Source of the DNA: Idiomarina tyrosinivorans
GTDB taxonomy: Bacteria; Pseudomonadota; Gammaproteobacteria; Enterobacterales; Alteromonadaceae
DNA: 64,000 nt
Assembly: GCF_003987475.1 (NCBI RefSeq)
Contig: NZ_PIQH01000008.1
Location: 1 to 64,000, forward strand
Reading direction: 5' to 3'
In this document: positions 17,890 through 27,725 of the stretch, in pieces
Layout: the number at the start of each line of letters is the position of its first letter
How positions within the stretch are numbered: the first letter of the stretch is position 1
The notes under the pieces: generated by a model
Seen by the model: the letters and a program-made list of their open reading frames with translations, nothing else
What the model was told of the DNA's origin: nothing
Database searches by the model: none
Translations under genes and position numbers: made by a program

Positions 17890-19536
17890 TTAATCACGAC
17901 CGAACTCTTTACCAAAGTAGGAGTCTTTCAACCACTGTGGACGCTGAGGATCGTTGGCAATTTCTTTACCAATTTCGTAGTTGATGTTGGTAAAGCGAGC
18001 ACCTGCTTCATAATTGATCGGCAAGCTAGGCTCATCGCTCGGCTTGTGGTAGTGCTTGGCGAAGAATTCTCCCCAAACTTCACCGCCATCTTCACCTTCC
18101 GTACGAGACTCGAAACCTGTCATCAAGAATACCGCAGGAACGCCTTGCTTCACCAAAGTGTAGTGGTCAGAGCGGACAAAGATCGCTTGCTCTGGCATCG
18201 GGTCTGGGCTTTGTTTGGTGTCGTATTTCGCCGCAGCGCGAGTTACCACATCACCTAACGTTGAGTGCGAGGCACCGAACGCAATCACATCAGCAAAATC
18301 GTACAACAACACCGGCATATCCAAGTTCACGTTGGCAACGATTTGGCTCATCGGCACCGTTGGGTTATGAGCAAAGTAATCCGCACCCAATAGGCCTTTT
18401 TCTTCGCCTGTTACTGCCAAGAACATGATTGAACGGTCCGTTGGAGCGCCATCTTCAACAAACATGCGTGCAGTTTCTAGCATGACAGAAACACCGGCCG
18501 CGTTATCCATTGCACCATTGTTGATGTTGTCTTCACGGCTTAAGTCTTTTACCACACCAACGTGGTCCAAGTGCGCGGTATAAAGCACATATTCGTCTTT
18601 CAACTTCGCGTCTTTGCCCGGCAGAATACCGGCGACATTTGGGCTGGTGATTTTTTCATGCTTAGACTGGCGTGTAAGCGTAAGGCTCGCGTTCAATGGG
18701 AATCCTTTCGGACGTTCATTGTTTGCCGCTTGCTCATAAATTTTGTCTAAAGCTACTGGCGCGTTACTGAACAGTTTCTTCGCCGCATCAATATTGACGT
18801 ACGCAGAGCCCATTAACTGCTGCTCTTCACCACCCGGTAAACCGTTTGGACCAACCCATTTCATCCGCGGCATGTTGGCGTAGTAAATGCTTGATTCGAA
18901 TTTACGCACTTTTTCACGCTCAGGCGTATGGATTGTGACAATGCCGACCGCACCTTTTTCCCGCGCTATGTCGTCACGAGTGCTGGATAAATGCGCACCC
19001 TCTTCACTTGGAAGACCTTCTGGACGGCCTGCTAGCATCACCACAATTTTACCGTCGACATCCAAGCCTTCGTAGTCATTCATGCCAAATTCATCAGCAA
19101 CAATGCCGTAGCCTACGAACACCATCGGTGCAGTGACTTCGTCTTTCTCGCTGTAATGGCTTGGGCCCGTGATGAAGTCTTTCGGGAAGTCGAAATCGAC
19201 TTCTTTGCCATCAACGGTCATCGACATTGTCGCACTGTTTGGCACTAAGGTACTTTTCACGAATGGAATACGCTGAAAGTACGTACCGTCATCACCGCCA
19301 GGCTCTAAGCCTAGCTGTTTAAATTCTGACGCCACATAATTGGCGGCGATTTCATGTCCACGGCTACCCGTGTCACGGCCACGCATGTCGTCGTCGGCTA
19401 AAAACTCTAAGTGCGCCTTAATATTCGATGGTTGCGCTTGAATAGCCGCTTGCTGTTTCCCCGAATCGTTACCGTTACCACAGGCGACGAGCAAGCTCGC
19501 CATGGCAGCCGCTAACGCTAGCTTTGTTGTTCTCAT
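17890..19536 (-). CDS. M28 family zinc peptidase lipoprotein
   Basis: A 548-residue aminopeptidase-like protein. Signal peptide II with lipobox LLVAC (Cys19) predicts membrane anchoring. A protease-associated (PA) insert lies around residues 140-270. M28 metal ligands are visible in order: YTAHLDHVG, GAMDNAAG, VTGEEKGLLG (Glu-Glu), LDMP and VRSDHYTLVKQG. Start chosen at 19536 (AGGA at -10 to -13); an upstream in-frame start would put ten extra residues before the signal. Divergent from the Zur-box-carrying TonB receptor gene 165 bp away, so it may share that regulation. Exact substrate unknown; X-Pro or leucyl aminopeptidase activity is common in the family. Confidence 0.9.
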   Translation of the reverse strand: MRTTKLALAAAMASLLVACGNGNDSGKQQAAIQAQPSNIKAHLEFLADDDMRGRDTGSRGHEIAANYVASEFKQLGLEPGGDDGTYFQRIPFVKSTLVPNSATMSMTVDGKEVDFDFPKDFITGPSHYSEKDEVTAPMVFVGYGIVADEFGMNDYEGLDVDGKIVVMLAGRPEGLPSEEGAHLSSTRDDIAREKGAVGIVTIHTPEREKVRKFESSIYYANMPRMKWVGPNGLPGGEEQQLMGSAYVNIDAAKKLFSNAPVALDKIYEQAANNERPKGFPLNASLTLTRQSKHEKITSPNVAGILPGKDAKLKDEYVLYTAHLDHVGVVKDLSREDNINNGAMDNAAGVSVMLETARMFVEDGAPTDRSIMFLAVTGEEKGLLGADYFAHNPTVPMSQIVANVNLDMPVLLYDFADVIAFGASHSTLGDVVTRAAAKYDTKQSPDPMPEQAIFVRSDHYTLVKQGVPAVFLMTGFESRTEGEDGGEVWGEFFAKHYHKPSDEPSLPINYEAGARFTNINYEIGKEIANDPQRPQWLKDSYFGKEFGRD

Positions 19537-19650
19537 GTTGATTTTCCTAAAGGTTGTTTTTAACAAACGTCATCAGTTTACCCGAGCTATCGACGAGTCA
19601 CCAGTCAGGCGCGGCAAATAGCGCTTGCAAAACGACAAACGAAAAGATAC

Positions 19651-19663
19651 GTTATAATATAAC
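19651..19663. promoter_or_regulatory. Zur box 1
   Basis: GTTATAATATAAC is a perfect palindrome around one central base and equals the core of the gammaproteobacterial Zur operator (GTTATANTATAAC). It contains a TATAAT that could be the -10 of the TonB receptor gene, which would fit repression in zinc-replete cells. It lies 39 bp before the receptor start codon and 114 bp from the divergent M28 gene. Confidence 0.85.
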
Positions 19664-19666
19664 ACC

Positions 19667-19679
19667 GCTATAGTATAAC
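19667..19679. promoter_or_regulatory. Zur box 2
   Basis: GCTATAGTATAAC, followed by ATT, matches the Zur core at 12 of 13 positions. Its centre is 16 bp from that of box 1, so the two could take adjacent Zur dimers. Located between box 1 and the Shine-Dalgarno sequence of the receptor gene. Confidence 0.7.
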
Positions 19680-19701
19680 ATTACTTAAGTCTGGAGCAGT
19701 G

Positions 19702-21813
19702 ATGAAATGCAATAAAAAACAGCGACTTTCTGGCGCTTGTCTATCGCTATTAGCCATCAGTATTCAAGCGACTGCACAACAAGCTTCGCCATCAGACGCG
19801 GATAAAAAAAGTGTAACAGCTGATGAAATTATTCAAATTCAAGCCAGCCCACTAGCACGCACCAGTGTTGAGTCCGCCCAACCTATTTCGGTGCTGAGCG
19901 GCGACGAATTGCGGCGTCTGCAAGCAAACAGTCTCGGTGAAACCCTCGCCACCATGCCCGGCATCAACAACACGCACTTCGCGACCGTTGCAGGGAGCCC
20001 GATTGTTCGAGGACTATCTGGGGCCCGAGTCAAAACCACCCAAAATGGTCTGGATACCGGTGACGTATCCCGCGCAAGTCCTGATCATGCCATTACTGCT
20101 GAGGCATCTACTGCACAACAAATTGAAGTGTTGCGCGGCCCAGCCACCTTACTCTACGGCAGTGGTGCTATTGGTGGCGTGATCAATGTCGTCGACCAAC
20201 GCATTCCTAGTGAACGCCCGGCAACGACCGAGGCAAGCATAGGATTATCAATGAACAGTGTTGCCAATCAACGCCAAGGTAACGCCGCGGTGACAACGGG
20301 CGCTGGGAACTGGGCATTCCATGCCGATGGCTTTATTCGAAAAAGTGACGATTACCACACACCGACATTTACCAATGATGAGGGTGAAACCCAAGATCGG
20401 GTGGAGAATACTTTTGTCGATGCCAAGGGCGCTACGGTCGGTACCAGTTATTTCTTTAATCGCGGCTATTTGGGCGTTTCAGCCTCTCGTTTAGCACAAC
20501 AATATGGTATTCCCGGGCACCACCACGACGAGGGCGAAGACGTGCACGCGCAACATGACGAAGCCCTGCCATTCTCGGACATGAAGCAAAACCGCTTCTC
20601 GTTAGCCGGTGCTTACCTCCCCGCAAACGACCACTGGCAAAAGGTCGAATGGCGTTACGCTTACACCGACTACCAACATCAAGAAATTGAGGGTGACTCA
20701 GCGGGTACTGGATTCTTTAACGACCAACATGAACTGCGAGTGACAGCAACCCATAACGCGGTGCTGGGCTTTACCGGAGCGATTGGGCTGCAATTAGAAG
20801 ATAAGCAATCCAAAGCACGGGGCGAAGAGGCATTTGCGCCCGATACCGCGCGCCAAACCGTGGGCGTATTTTGGGTGGGAGACCATGAGCAAGGTCCTCA
20901 CCATTGGCAGCTCGGTGGGCGCTATGAGCACACGGCGTTGGATGCAGATTTGGAGGAACCTGGGAGTCAGCAAAACTATGGGACGCTTTCAGCCTCACTG
21001 GGCTATATCTTTCACGCCAATGAACACACTGCACTATCGTGGAACCTTACCCATGCGGAGCGAGCCCCCACAGGCACGGAAGTGTTTGCCAACGGCAACC
21101 ACTTTGCCACGCGCACCTTTGAACTTGGCGCGCGCTATCGACTGCAGCAGCAAAATGATGGACGTTACAAACTCAGTGTTGCGCAAAACAAGCTGGATAC
21201 CGAAGTGTCTAATAATTTAGACCTCGGCGCGCATATCAAACTTGACGACCTGCACCTGAAAGCCAACCTCTTTTACAACCACGTGAATCACTTCATCTAT
21301 GAGCGTTTCACCGCTATCAACAGTGCGGAATTAGTCCAAAATGCTAACATGGCAGAGGGTCTAGCGGTGGTACAGTTCAGTCAGGCCGATGTGGACCTCT
21401 ATGGTTATGAACTTGAAGCCGACTGGCAATTAAACGCCGCCGTTTCAGTGCACGCATTCAGCGACTACACTCGCGCTCAATTAACCGATGGGGGAAACTT
21501 GCCGCGTATTCCACCGCAACGGCTAGGCGCTGCGCTGCGTTATCAAACCGCGCACTGGGATAGTGCTCTGGAATACATCAAGTACTTTAGCCAAGACCAA
21601 GTAGCCACCAACGAAACCACCACTGACGGCTACAACATTGTGAACGTCTCGGTAAGCTATTACCCGACACTGGTCAGTGATAGCAGCTTAAGTATTTATG
21701 CCAAGGTCGAGAATTTGACCAATCAACTGGGCTTTGTGCATAGTTCATTTCTCAAAGAGGATGCGCCTGTCAGTGGTCGCAACGTTGCGTTGGGCGTACA
21801 AATCAGCTTTTAA
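19702..21813 (+). CDS. TonB-dependent receptor, probable zinc receptor (ZnuD-like)
   Basis: A 703-residue outer-membrane receptor: signal peptide (to about ATAQQ), TonB-box region, plug domain with QIEVLRGPATLLYGSGAIGGVINVVD, and a 22-strand-type barrel ending in aromatic ...GVQISF. A histidine/acidic loop (GHHHDEGEDVHAQHDE, about residue 272-287) is the kind seen in the zinc receptor ZnuD. Two Zur boxes precede the gene. I start at ATG 19702, 5 bp after GGAG; a GTG at 19699 is too close. Zinc or zinc-complex import across the outer membrane is the best-supported role; another metal-peptide ligand is possible. Confidence 0.9.
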   Translation: MKCNKKQRLSGACLSLLAISIQATAQQASPSDADKKSVTADEIIQIQASPLARTSVESAQPISVLSGDELRRLQANSLGETLATMPGINNTHFATVAGSPIVRGLSGARVKTTQNGLDTGDVSRASPDHAITAEASTAQQIEVLRGPATLLYGSGAIGGVINVVDQRIPSERPATTEASIGLSMNSVANQRQGNAAVTTGAGNWAFHADGFIRKSDDYHTPTFTNDEGETQDRVENTFVDAKGATVGTSYFFNRGYLGVSASRLAQQYGIPGHHHDEGEDVHAQHDEALPFSDMKQNRFSLAGAYLPANDHWQKVEWRYAYTDYQHQEIEGDSAGTGFFNDQHELRVTATHNAVLGFTGAIGLQLEDKQSKARGEEAFAPDTARQTVGVFWVGDHEQGPHHWQLGGRYEHTALDADLEEPGSQQNYGTLSASLGYIFHANEHTALSWNLTHAERAPTGTEVFANGNHFATRTFELGARYRLQQQNDGRYKLSVAQNKLDTEVSNNLDLGAHIKLDDLHLKANLFYNHVNHFIYERFTAINSAELVQNANMAEGLAVVQFSQADVDLYGYELEADWQLNAAVSVHAFSDYTRAQLTDGGNLPRIPPQRLGAALRYQTAHWDSALEYIKYFSQDQVATNETTTDGYNIVNVSVSYYPTLVSDSSLSIYAKVENLTNQLGFVHSSFLKEDAPVSGRNVALGVQISF

Positions 21814-21847
21814 TCGTAAACCACAGAAATTCGTCACAGACTTTGGT

Positions 21848-21889
21848 AACCTAAACGTTTAGTCGATCACTAAGCGTTTAGGTTTTTTT
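21848..21889 (+). terminator. Terminator abutting the next start codon
   Basis: AACCTAAACGTTTAG (21848-21862) pairs with CTAAGCGTTTAGGTT (21870-21884), giving a 15-bp stem with one G-T pair and a 7-nt loop, followed by T-residues running to 21889. The ATG of the S9 peptidase gene starts at 21890. It should end the receptor transcript, and leaves no room for a usual ribosome binding site for the next gene. Confidence 0.88.
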
Positions 21890-24130
21890 ATGGCTCACAA
21901 CTTTCGCCGCCGACTTATTTCGGCAACCGTTGCGCTATCGGGGTTACTGCTACTCCCCTCCGCGCACGCAGAAAAACTCTCTATTGAACGAATCTTCTCC
22001 GCTCCTGCGCTGACAGGCGCTCAACCACGAGCGATGCGGTTCGCCCCAGATGGGCAACGTATCAGCTATCTAAAAGGTCGTGAAGACGCGCCATCGCGCT
22101 ACGACTTGTGGATTTACGACATTGCCTCAAACACGCACCAACGTTTAGTCAATTCAGACGTTCTGCACAAAGGCGAAGAGCAGCTCTCTGACGAAGAAAA
22201 AGCACGTCGCGAACGCTTGCGCTTAAGCGGTTCAGGTATTATCGATTACAGCTGGAGTCGTGACGGAAAAGCCCTGCTATTCCCATTAAACGGCGACATT
22301 TACTATTATCGCATTGGTGCCGACAAAGCCCGCCAATTGACCCAGACAGACGCCTTTGAAACAGACGCTCGGTTGTCTCCGCAGGGTCATTATGTGTCGT
22401 TTATCCGTGAGCAAAACCTTTACATTATCAACCTTGCCAATGGTGAAGAAACCGCATTAACCCAGCAAGGCGGTGGTCCAATAAAATACGGGATGGCGGA
22501 GTTCGTCGCGCAAGAAGAGATGGACCGCATGACTGGCTATTGGTGGTCACCTGATGAGAGCCACATTGCCCTGACCCGGGTCGATGAATCGCCAGTGGAC
22601 AATATCACCCGTAGCGAAATATACGCTGACCGCATAGAAATGATTCAACAACGCTACCCAAAAGCCGGTACCGCTAATGTTGACATCGATCTCGGCATCA
22701 TGGATATCGCCAGCAAAAAAACCGAATGGCTGAATTTAGCGCAGTACGGCGACGGTTATCTTGCTCGCGTTAAGTGGTTGCACGACAGCCAGCGTCTCAG
22801 TTACCAATGGCAAAACCGTTCACAGCAGCAACTCGACTTGCATGTCGTTAACGTCAATGGCGAGAACGACAAGGTATTGCTCACAGAAACCAGCGATACT
22901 TGGATTAATTTAAACGACGACTTGTATTTCTTAAAAGATAACAAGCATTTCATTTGGGCATCCGAGCGCAGCGGCTATAAGCACCTGTACTTGTATCGCC
23001 TTGATGGCAGTTTGATTCGTCAGTTAACCAGTGGCGATTGGGTGGTTGATGAATTAGAAAGTGTCGACGAAGCGGCAGGCTTAGTGTATTTCACTGGACG
23101 CGCTAAAACCCCTATCGAACGTCACCTGTACCGCGTACACCTGAATAACTCGAGTGCCGGTGCCATGACCCAAATTAGCGAACGTGATGGTATGCACGAT
23201 ATTGTTTTTGCTAGCGATTCACGTGCGTATTTGGATACCTTTTCGTCGCCGAAACAACCGCCACAAACATCATTGCACGGGCCCACTGGCGAGCGTATCG
23301 CGTGGCTTAACCAGAACGTCATCGACGACCAGCATCCACTGAAGCCTTACTGGCGCGATTGGCAATACCCTGATTTTGGCACCCTCACCGCCGAAGACGG
23401 TCAAACCTTACATTACCAAATCACCAAGCCGTTAAACTTTGACGCCCAGAAAAAATATCCGGTGATGATCTACGTTTACGGCGGTCCTGGTGCACAACGT
23501 GTAACACGAAGCTGGGGTAACCCGTTCCTGCAATATATGGCACAACAAGGATTTGTGGTTTTCACCCTCGATAACCGTGGCTCCACTAATCGCGGTAAAG
23601 CCTTCGAAAACCCAATTTATAAAAACATGGGGCATCCCGAAGTGGCTGACCAAGTGCGCGGGGTCGAATATCTGCGTAGCTTGCCATACGTTGATGACCA
23701 AAGAATCGGTATCTATGGCCACAGCTACGGCGGCTACATGGCGTTGATGACGCTATTCCGCGCGCCAGACTATTTCCAAGCGGCTGTCTCTGGCGCGCCA
23801 GTAACAGACTGGAGCCTTTACGACACACATTACACAGAACGTTATATGGGAATGCCGAGCGATGGTAAACAATACCAGACCTCTGCGGTATTCCCTTATG
23901 CCAAGAACCTACAAGGTAAGCTACTCACCTATCATGGCATGGCAGACGACAATGTGCTCTTTACCAACAGCACAAAGCTTTATAAAGTACTCCAAGATCA
24001 AGCGTTGCCATTTGAGATGATGACTTACCCAGGCAAAAAGCATTCGATTCATGGCAAACAAACGCGGATCCATTTGTACTCAATGATTGCCGACTTTTTT
24101 AAACGGCAATTACAACAACCATCGCACTAA
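21890..24130 (+). CDS. Dipeptidyl peptidase IV-like S9 peptidase
   Basis: A 746-residue exported serine peptidase: signal peptide (to about SAHA), DPP-IV beta-propeller (about 50-480) and an alpha/beta-hydrolase domain. Catalytic triad: Ser in GHSYGGYMAL (about 614), Asp in GMADDNV (about 685), His in KKHSIHG (about 717). The DPP-IV Glu pair that holds the free N-terminus appears as AQEEMDRMTGYWW. It would release X-Pro dipeptides in the periplasm. The ATG directly follows a terminator U-tract and lacks a Shine-Dalgarno site; no better start is visible. The next gene, a thioesterase, starts 9 bp after its stop. Confidence 0.93.
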   Translation: MAHNFRRRLISATVALSGLLLLPSAHAEKLSIERIFSAPALTGAQPRAMRFAPDGQRISYLKGREDAPSRYDLWIYDIASNTHQRLVNSDVLHKGEEQLSDEEKARRERLRLSGSGIIDYSWSRDGKALLFPLNGDIYYYRIGADKARQLTQTDAFETDARLSPQGHYVSFIREQNLYIINLANGEETALTQQGGGPIKYGMAEFVAQEEMDRMTGYWWSPDESHIALTRVDESPVDNITRSEIYADRIEMIQQRYPKAGTANVDIDLGIMDIASKKTEWLNLAQYGDGYLARVKWLHDSQRLSYQWQNRSQQQLDLHVVNVNGENDKVLLTETSDTWINLNDDLYFLKDNKHFIWASERSGYKHLYLYRLDGSLIRQLTSGDWVVDELESVDEAAGLVYFTGRAKTPIERHLYRVHLNNSSAGAMTQISERDGMHDIVFASDSRAYLDTFSSPKQPPQTSLHGPTGERIAWLNQNVIDDQHPLKPYWRDWQYPDFGTLTAEDGQTLHYQITKPLNFDAQKKYPVMIYVYGGPGAQRVTRSWGNPFLQYMAQQGFVVFTLDNRGSTNRGKAFENPIYKNMGHPEVADQVRGVEYLRSLPYVDDQRIGIYGHSYGGYMALMTLFRAPDYFQAAVSGAPVTDWSLYDTHYTERYMGMPSDGKQYQTSAVFPYAKNLQGKLLTYHGMADDNVLFTNSTKLYKVLQDQALPFEMMTYPGKKHSIHGKQTRIHLYSMIADFFKRQLQQPSH

Positions 24131-24139
24131 GGAGCAGGT

Positions 24140-24535
24140 ATGCGTTTTCTGTCTCGAAGATTAGTGATGCCGAACGACCTCAACTTTGCAGGATCGTTGT
24201 TCGGGGGTCGCATTCTAGAATGGATTGACGAAGAAGCTTATATATTTGCCAGTTGCCAACTAGAAGCGAAAAGTCTAGTAACCAAACACATCGGTGAAAT
24301 AAGCTTTGAAACTTCGGCATTTCAAGGCGACGTTGTAGAATTTGGGCTGGAAGCGAAAAAAGTCGGGCGCACATCGCTATCGATTGCCTGTGTGGTGCGC
24401 AACAAGCAGACCAAGCAAACCATCTGTGAGGCCGACGATATCGTCTTCGTTCACATTGATCCAGAAACGCGGCAACCAACCCCGCACGGAAAGACTAAGG
24501 AACAATTGGATAAGATTCCGATTGAAGCGCCTTAA
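24140..24535 (+). CDS. Hotdog-fold acyl-CoA thioesterase
   Basis: A 131-residue single-hotdog protein of the YciA/acyl-CoA hydrolase family: MPNDLNFAGSLFGGRILEWIDEEAY carries the conserved Asn, GG and Asp/Glu of the active site, and ISFETSAFQGDVVEF is the central strand region. Probably hydrolyses short or medium acyl-CoA as a hexamer. GGAG lies 7 bp upstream, inside the 9-bp gap to the S9 peptidase, so the two are likely co-transcribed. The specific chain length cannot be read from sequence. Confidence 0.9.
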   Translation: MRFLSRRLVMPNDLNFAGSLFGGRILEWIDEEAYIFASCQLEAKSLVTKHIGEISFETSAFQGDVVEFGLEAKKVGRTSLSIACVVRNKQTKQTICEADDIVFVHIDPETRQPTPHGKTKEQLDKIPIEAP

Positions 24536-24537
24536 AC

Positions 24538-24573
24538 AAAAAAGCCGCTGTCGATTTCGACAGCGGCTTTTTT
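24538..24573. terminator. Bidirectional terminator
   Basis: Perfect 17-bp stem (AAAAAAGCCGCTGTCGA with its complement) and a 2-nt central loop, between the thioesterase (plus) and the M17 aminopeptidase (minus). Confidence 0.92.
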
Positions 24574-24597
24574 AATGGGCTATTTGTCGCCATGCCA

Positions 24598-26142
24598 TTA
24601 ACGGCGCAAATAACGCCCCGCTAAACAGGTTACCGGTGCTGCAGTTGGCTTACCGTGTTGCCAGTCACCGCCCTCGACGCCACTACCAGCAATATCCATA
24701 TGCACATACGCTAGCGGTGTCGCTGAATCGGTTTCATGTTCAGCAAGGCCAGAAGAAATCGCCAAAAACGCCATGGGGAACTGATGTCCGCGCGCAGTGG
24801 TTGCTGACGGCCCGTTATTACTCGACAACAGGTCATCCGCTGGCGTTCGTGGTGCAACAAATTGATAGTCCTCGCGCCGCGCCCAAGAGATTTCTGCTGG
24901 ATCGCCATAACGTTCACCAGCAGCAAACAACGCTTGCGGAATATCAGCAAGTGACGCTTGACGGTTTGGCACTAATGCAGTGTAAGGTCCTTTCGCTAGC
25001 GCGGCATGGCCAGTTAAGGTTGCCACAGTGAACAGCTCAGGCTGTTGCCACTTACCGTCAGCCGCTTCTTCCCGCAAGTGCGATAACATATCTGCCATCA
25101 CCAAGCGCCCTTCAGCATCGGTATTACCAATCCTTACCCGTTTGCCGCTGTGTGCAGTAATGATTTCGTCAGCAACAAAAGCATCGGCTCCCACGCTATT
25201 ACGCACGGCACCTAACTCGGCAACAACAGCAATATCATCAGGTTGTAATTCAGCCACGGTTTTGACAAAGCCAGCCACTGCCGCTGCCCCGCCTTTATCG
25301 CGACTCATACCCGCCATGTGGCCGCCGGTTTTCAGGTCTGCGCCACCGGTATCGTAAACCACGCCTTTACCCGCAAACATGAGTGTCCGCTGTGGATTAG
25401 CACCTTGATATTCTAACCGCACCACGCATGGACGATGACGCGCCACAGGAATCGACGCTCGTGCCACAGCAGACAACAACGGGTATTCATGTTGCAGTTG
25501 CTGCACGTCATCTTTAACAGTGACTTTTACCGCGGTATGGGCAAATGCTTGACGGCAATATTCGGCAAATTTCAACGGCGCCATACGCTCAGGCTCGGTC
25601 CCGGCTAAATCGCGCGCGACGCGTTTACCCGCTTCTACCGCCATTGCCCACTCAGCGTCTAATTGTTGACCCACAAGGGTGATTTGCTGCACGGGTTCAA
25701 GAATGTCTTCACCCACCGCTTCCCGCGCTTCAAGCCCTTGGTACAAACTTTGGCAAGCACCCAAATAAGCCGCCAATTCGGCTTCTTGGTAACGCGCTTC
25801 CGCAGGAATGCCATTTAACATGATCACTGGCTTAATTGCCCCAGCATCGCGAGCAATTGTTGCTGCCTTATGGGCTGCATCAAAAATTTCACGAACATCA
25901 TCGTAGTCGCGGTTAAGCGGTCCCGTGGGAGCCAAAATCAAGCGGTGTCCCGGTGCCTGCACATGCTGCAGCAACAGCACTTGTTTACCAATGCGTGCAT
26001 CGGTCTGCCGTGCCGACATCACATATTCGGCATAATGCTCATCATCAATCGCAGCAAGATTGCCGACCAAAATTAACGCGTCTGCTTGTTCTGCTGATAC
26101 CTCAGACAATGATTTAACCACTGTCAGTTTAGGAAATGCCAT
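24598..26142 (-). CDS. M17 leucyl aminopeptidase family protein
   Basis: A 514-residue cytosolic aminopeptidase: variable N-terminal domain, then the M17 catalytic domain with VVYDTGGADLKTGGHMAGMSRDKGG (metal-binding Asp and active-site Lys segments) and the signature NTDAEGRLVMAD. It would release N-terminal amino acids from peptides, completing the chain of exported peptidases just upstream. It is more diverged from E. coli PepA than a one-to-one orthologue would be, so the symbol pepA is withheld. Ends close to a bidirectional terminator; starts 20 bp after cysS ends. Confidence 0.9.
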   Translation of the reverse strand: MAFPKLTVVKSLSEVSAEQADALILVGNLAAIDDEHYAEYVMSARQTDARIGKQVLLLQHVQAPGHRLILAPTGPLNRDYDDVREIFDAAHKAATIARDAGAIKPVIMLNGIPAEARYQEAELAAYLGACQSLYQGLEAREAVGEDILEPVQQITLVGQQLDAEWAMAVEAGKRVARDLAGTEPERMAPLKFAEYCRQAFAHTAVKVTVKDDVQQLQHEYPLLSAVARASIPVARHRPCVVRLEYQGANPQRTLMFAGKGVVYDTGGADLKTGGHMAGMSRDKGGAAAVAGFVKTVAELQPDDIAVVAELGAVRNSVGADAFVADEIITAHSGKRVRIGNTDAEGRLVMADMLSHLREEAADGKWQQPELFTVATLTGHAALAKGPYTALVPNRQASLADIPQALFAAGERYGDPAEISWARREDYQFVAPRTPADDLLSSNNGPSATTARGHQFPMAFLAISSGLAEHETDSATPLAYVHMDIAGSGVEGGDWQHGKPTAAPVTCLAGRYLRR

Positions 26143-26162
26143 GCATCCTCCGTTATGTTGTA

Positions 26163-27554
26163 TTAACCGCGACGCCAGGTTGTGCCGTTAGCACTATCTT
26201 CTAGCACGACGCCGAGAGCAGCAAGCTCATCTCTGGCAGCGTCGGCGGTACTCCAGTCTTTCTCTTTACGGGCATTATTGCGCTTCGCGATCAATGCTTC
26301 GACCTTATTGGCAAAGTCTCTGTCGCTGTCGCCTGCGCCCTGTAAAAACTCATCAGGTTGGCGTTGTAGTAGCCCCAAGTAACCGCCGAGCTCTCGCAAA
26401 ATACTGGCATATTGTCCCGCCAACTCAGGCTCATTGGCTTTCTCGCGATTGATGGCTTTAGCCAATTCAAACAATACCGCTAGGGCTTCTGGCACATTCA
26501 GGTCGTCGTCCATGGCGTGCTGAAATTGCTGCCAAAACGCTGCTTTAACGGCTTCCTCAGGCGCCACCAACTGCACTCCGCGGAGGGCAGTATATAAACG
26601 CTCAAGCGCAGCGTGCGCTTGCTCTAAGTTATCTTGGCTGTAGTTTAACTGCGAGCGATAGTGGCTGGTTTGTAAAAAATAGCGCACCGTCTCCGCATCA
26701 TATTTTTGCAGTACGTCGCGAATGGTGAAGAAGTTACCCAATGATTTCGACATCTTCACATCGTCGACCTGCACCATGCCACTGTGCATCCAATAGTTCA
26801 CGTAAGGGCTATCATTGGCACAGCAGCTTTGCGCCACTTCATTCTCGTGGTGCGGGAAAATCAGATCGGAACCGCCACCATGAATATCGAAATTTTCACC
26901 GAGATGACGCTTATTCATCGCCGAGCACTCAATATGCCAACCCGGGCGCCCCTCGCCCCAGGGTGACGGCCAAGACGGCTCACCAGGCTTGGCGTGTTTC
27001 CAAAGCACAAAATCTAACGGGTCGTGTTTATCTTGGTTCACCTCAACCCTTGCACCAGCCTGCAACTGTTCCAAGTCTTGGCGACTCAACTTTCCATAAT
27101 CGGTAAACCCGGAAACACTAAACAACACATCGCCATCGGCGGTTTTATACGCCACTTCGCGTTCAATCAAACGCTCAATCATGGCAATGATGTCAGCCAT
27201 GTGCTCCGACACTCGCGGTTCAACGTCTGGTTGCTGAATATTCAGTGCAGCAAAATCTTCGTGCATATCAGCAATGTATTGATCCGCTAACTGACGCGCA
27301 GTCATTCCACGTTGGTTAGCACGTTCGATGATTTTATCGTCAATATCAGTGATGTTGCGTACGTATTTTACCGGATAGCCCGCCGCCCGAAGGTAGCGCA
27401 CTAAAGTGTCGAAAGCCACATAAGTGCGCGCATGACCGATATGGCAATGGTCGTACGTTGTCACTCCACACACATAAACACCCACTGAGTTCGGATCAAT
27501 CGGGGTAAAGGTTTGCTTTTTACGAGTGAGTGTATTGAACAACGTCAATGCCAT
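26163..27554 (-). CDS. cysS: Cysteinyl-tRNA synthetase
   Basis: Class I synthetase of 463 residues charging tRNA-Cys. The zinc ligand Cys28 (YVCGVTTYD), the HIGH motif (CHIGHART, about 37) and KMSKSLGN (about 269) are all present, and the C-terminal anticodon-binding region is complete. Divergent from ppiB as in many gammaproteobacteria. No insert or truncation. Confidence 0.98.
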   Translation of the reverse strand: MALTLFNTLTRKKQTFTPIDPNSVGVYVCGVTTYDHCHIGHARTYVAFDTLVRYLRAAGYPVKYVRNITDIDDKIIERANQRGMTARQLADQYIADMHEDFAALNIQQPDVEPRVSEHMADIIAMIERLIEREVAYKTADGDVLFSVSGFTDYGKLSRQDLEQLQAGARVEVNQDKHDPLDFVLWKHAKPGEPSWPSPWGEGRPGWHIECSAMNKRHLGENFDIHGGGSDLIFPHHENEVAQSCCANDSPYVNYWMHSGMVQVDDVKMSKSLGNFFTIRDVLQKYDAETVRYFLQTSHYRSQLNYSQDNLEQAHAALERLYTALRGVQLVAPEEAVKAAFWQQFQHAMDDDLNVPEALAVLFELAKAINREKANEPELAGQYASILRELGGYLGLLQRQPDEFLQGAGDSDRDFANKVEALIAKRNNARKEKDWSTADAARDELAALGVVLEDSANGTTWRRG

Positions 27555-27682
27555 TGGTTTCTGGCTCCCATGCTAGGTAAATAGACTGCGTAACAGAACG
27601 AAATAATCGCCTATGATAGCACTCTCCCGCCACTCTGGCGACAGCCCTTCGGTTGGCAAAACCTACCCGTAGCTGTGCTTTC

Positions 27683-27691
27683 TGGTACAAT
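27683..27691 (+). promoter_or_regulatory. Extended -10 promoter of ppiB
   Basis: TGGTACAAT carries the TG-n extension and a TACAAT hexamer, 34 bp before the ppiB ATG. No good -35 stands 17 bp upstream, which is typical of extended -10 promoters. Confidence 0.5.
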
Positions 27692-27725
27692 GGCGCTTTG
27701 ATTCGAATTGTTTTGAGGTTTAATC

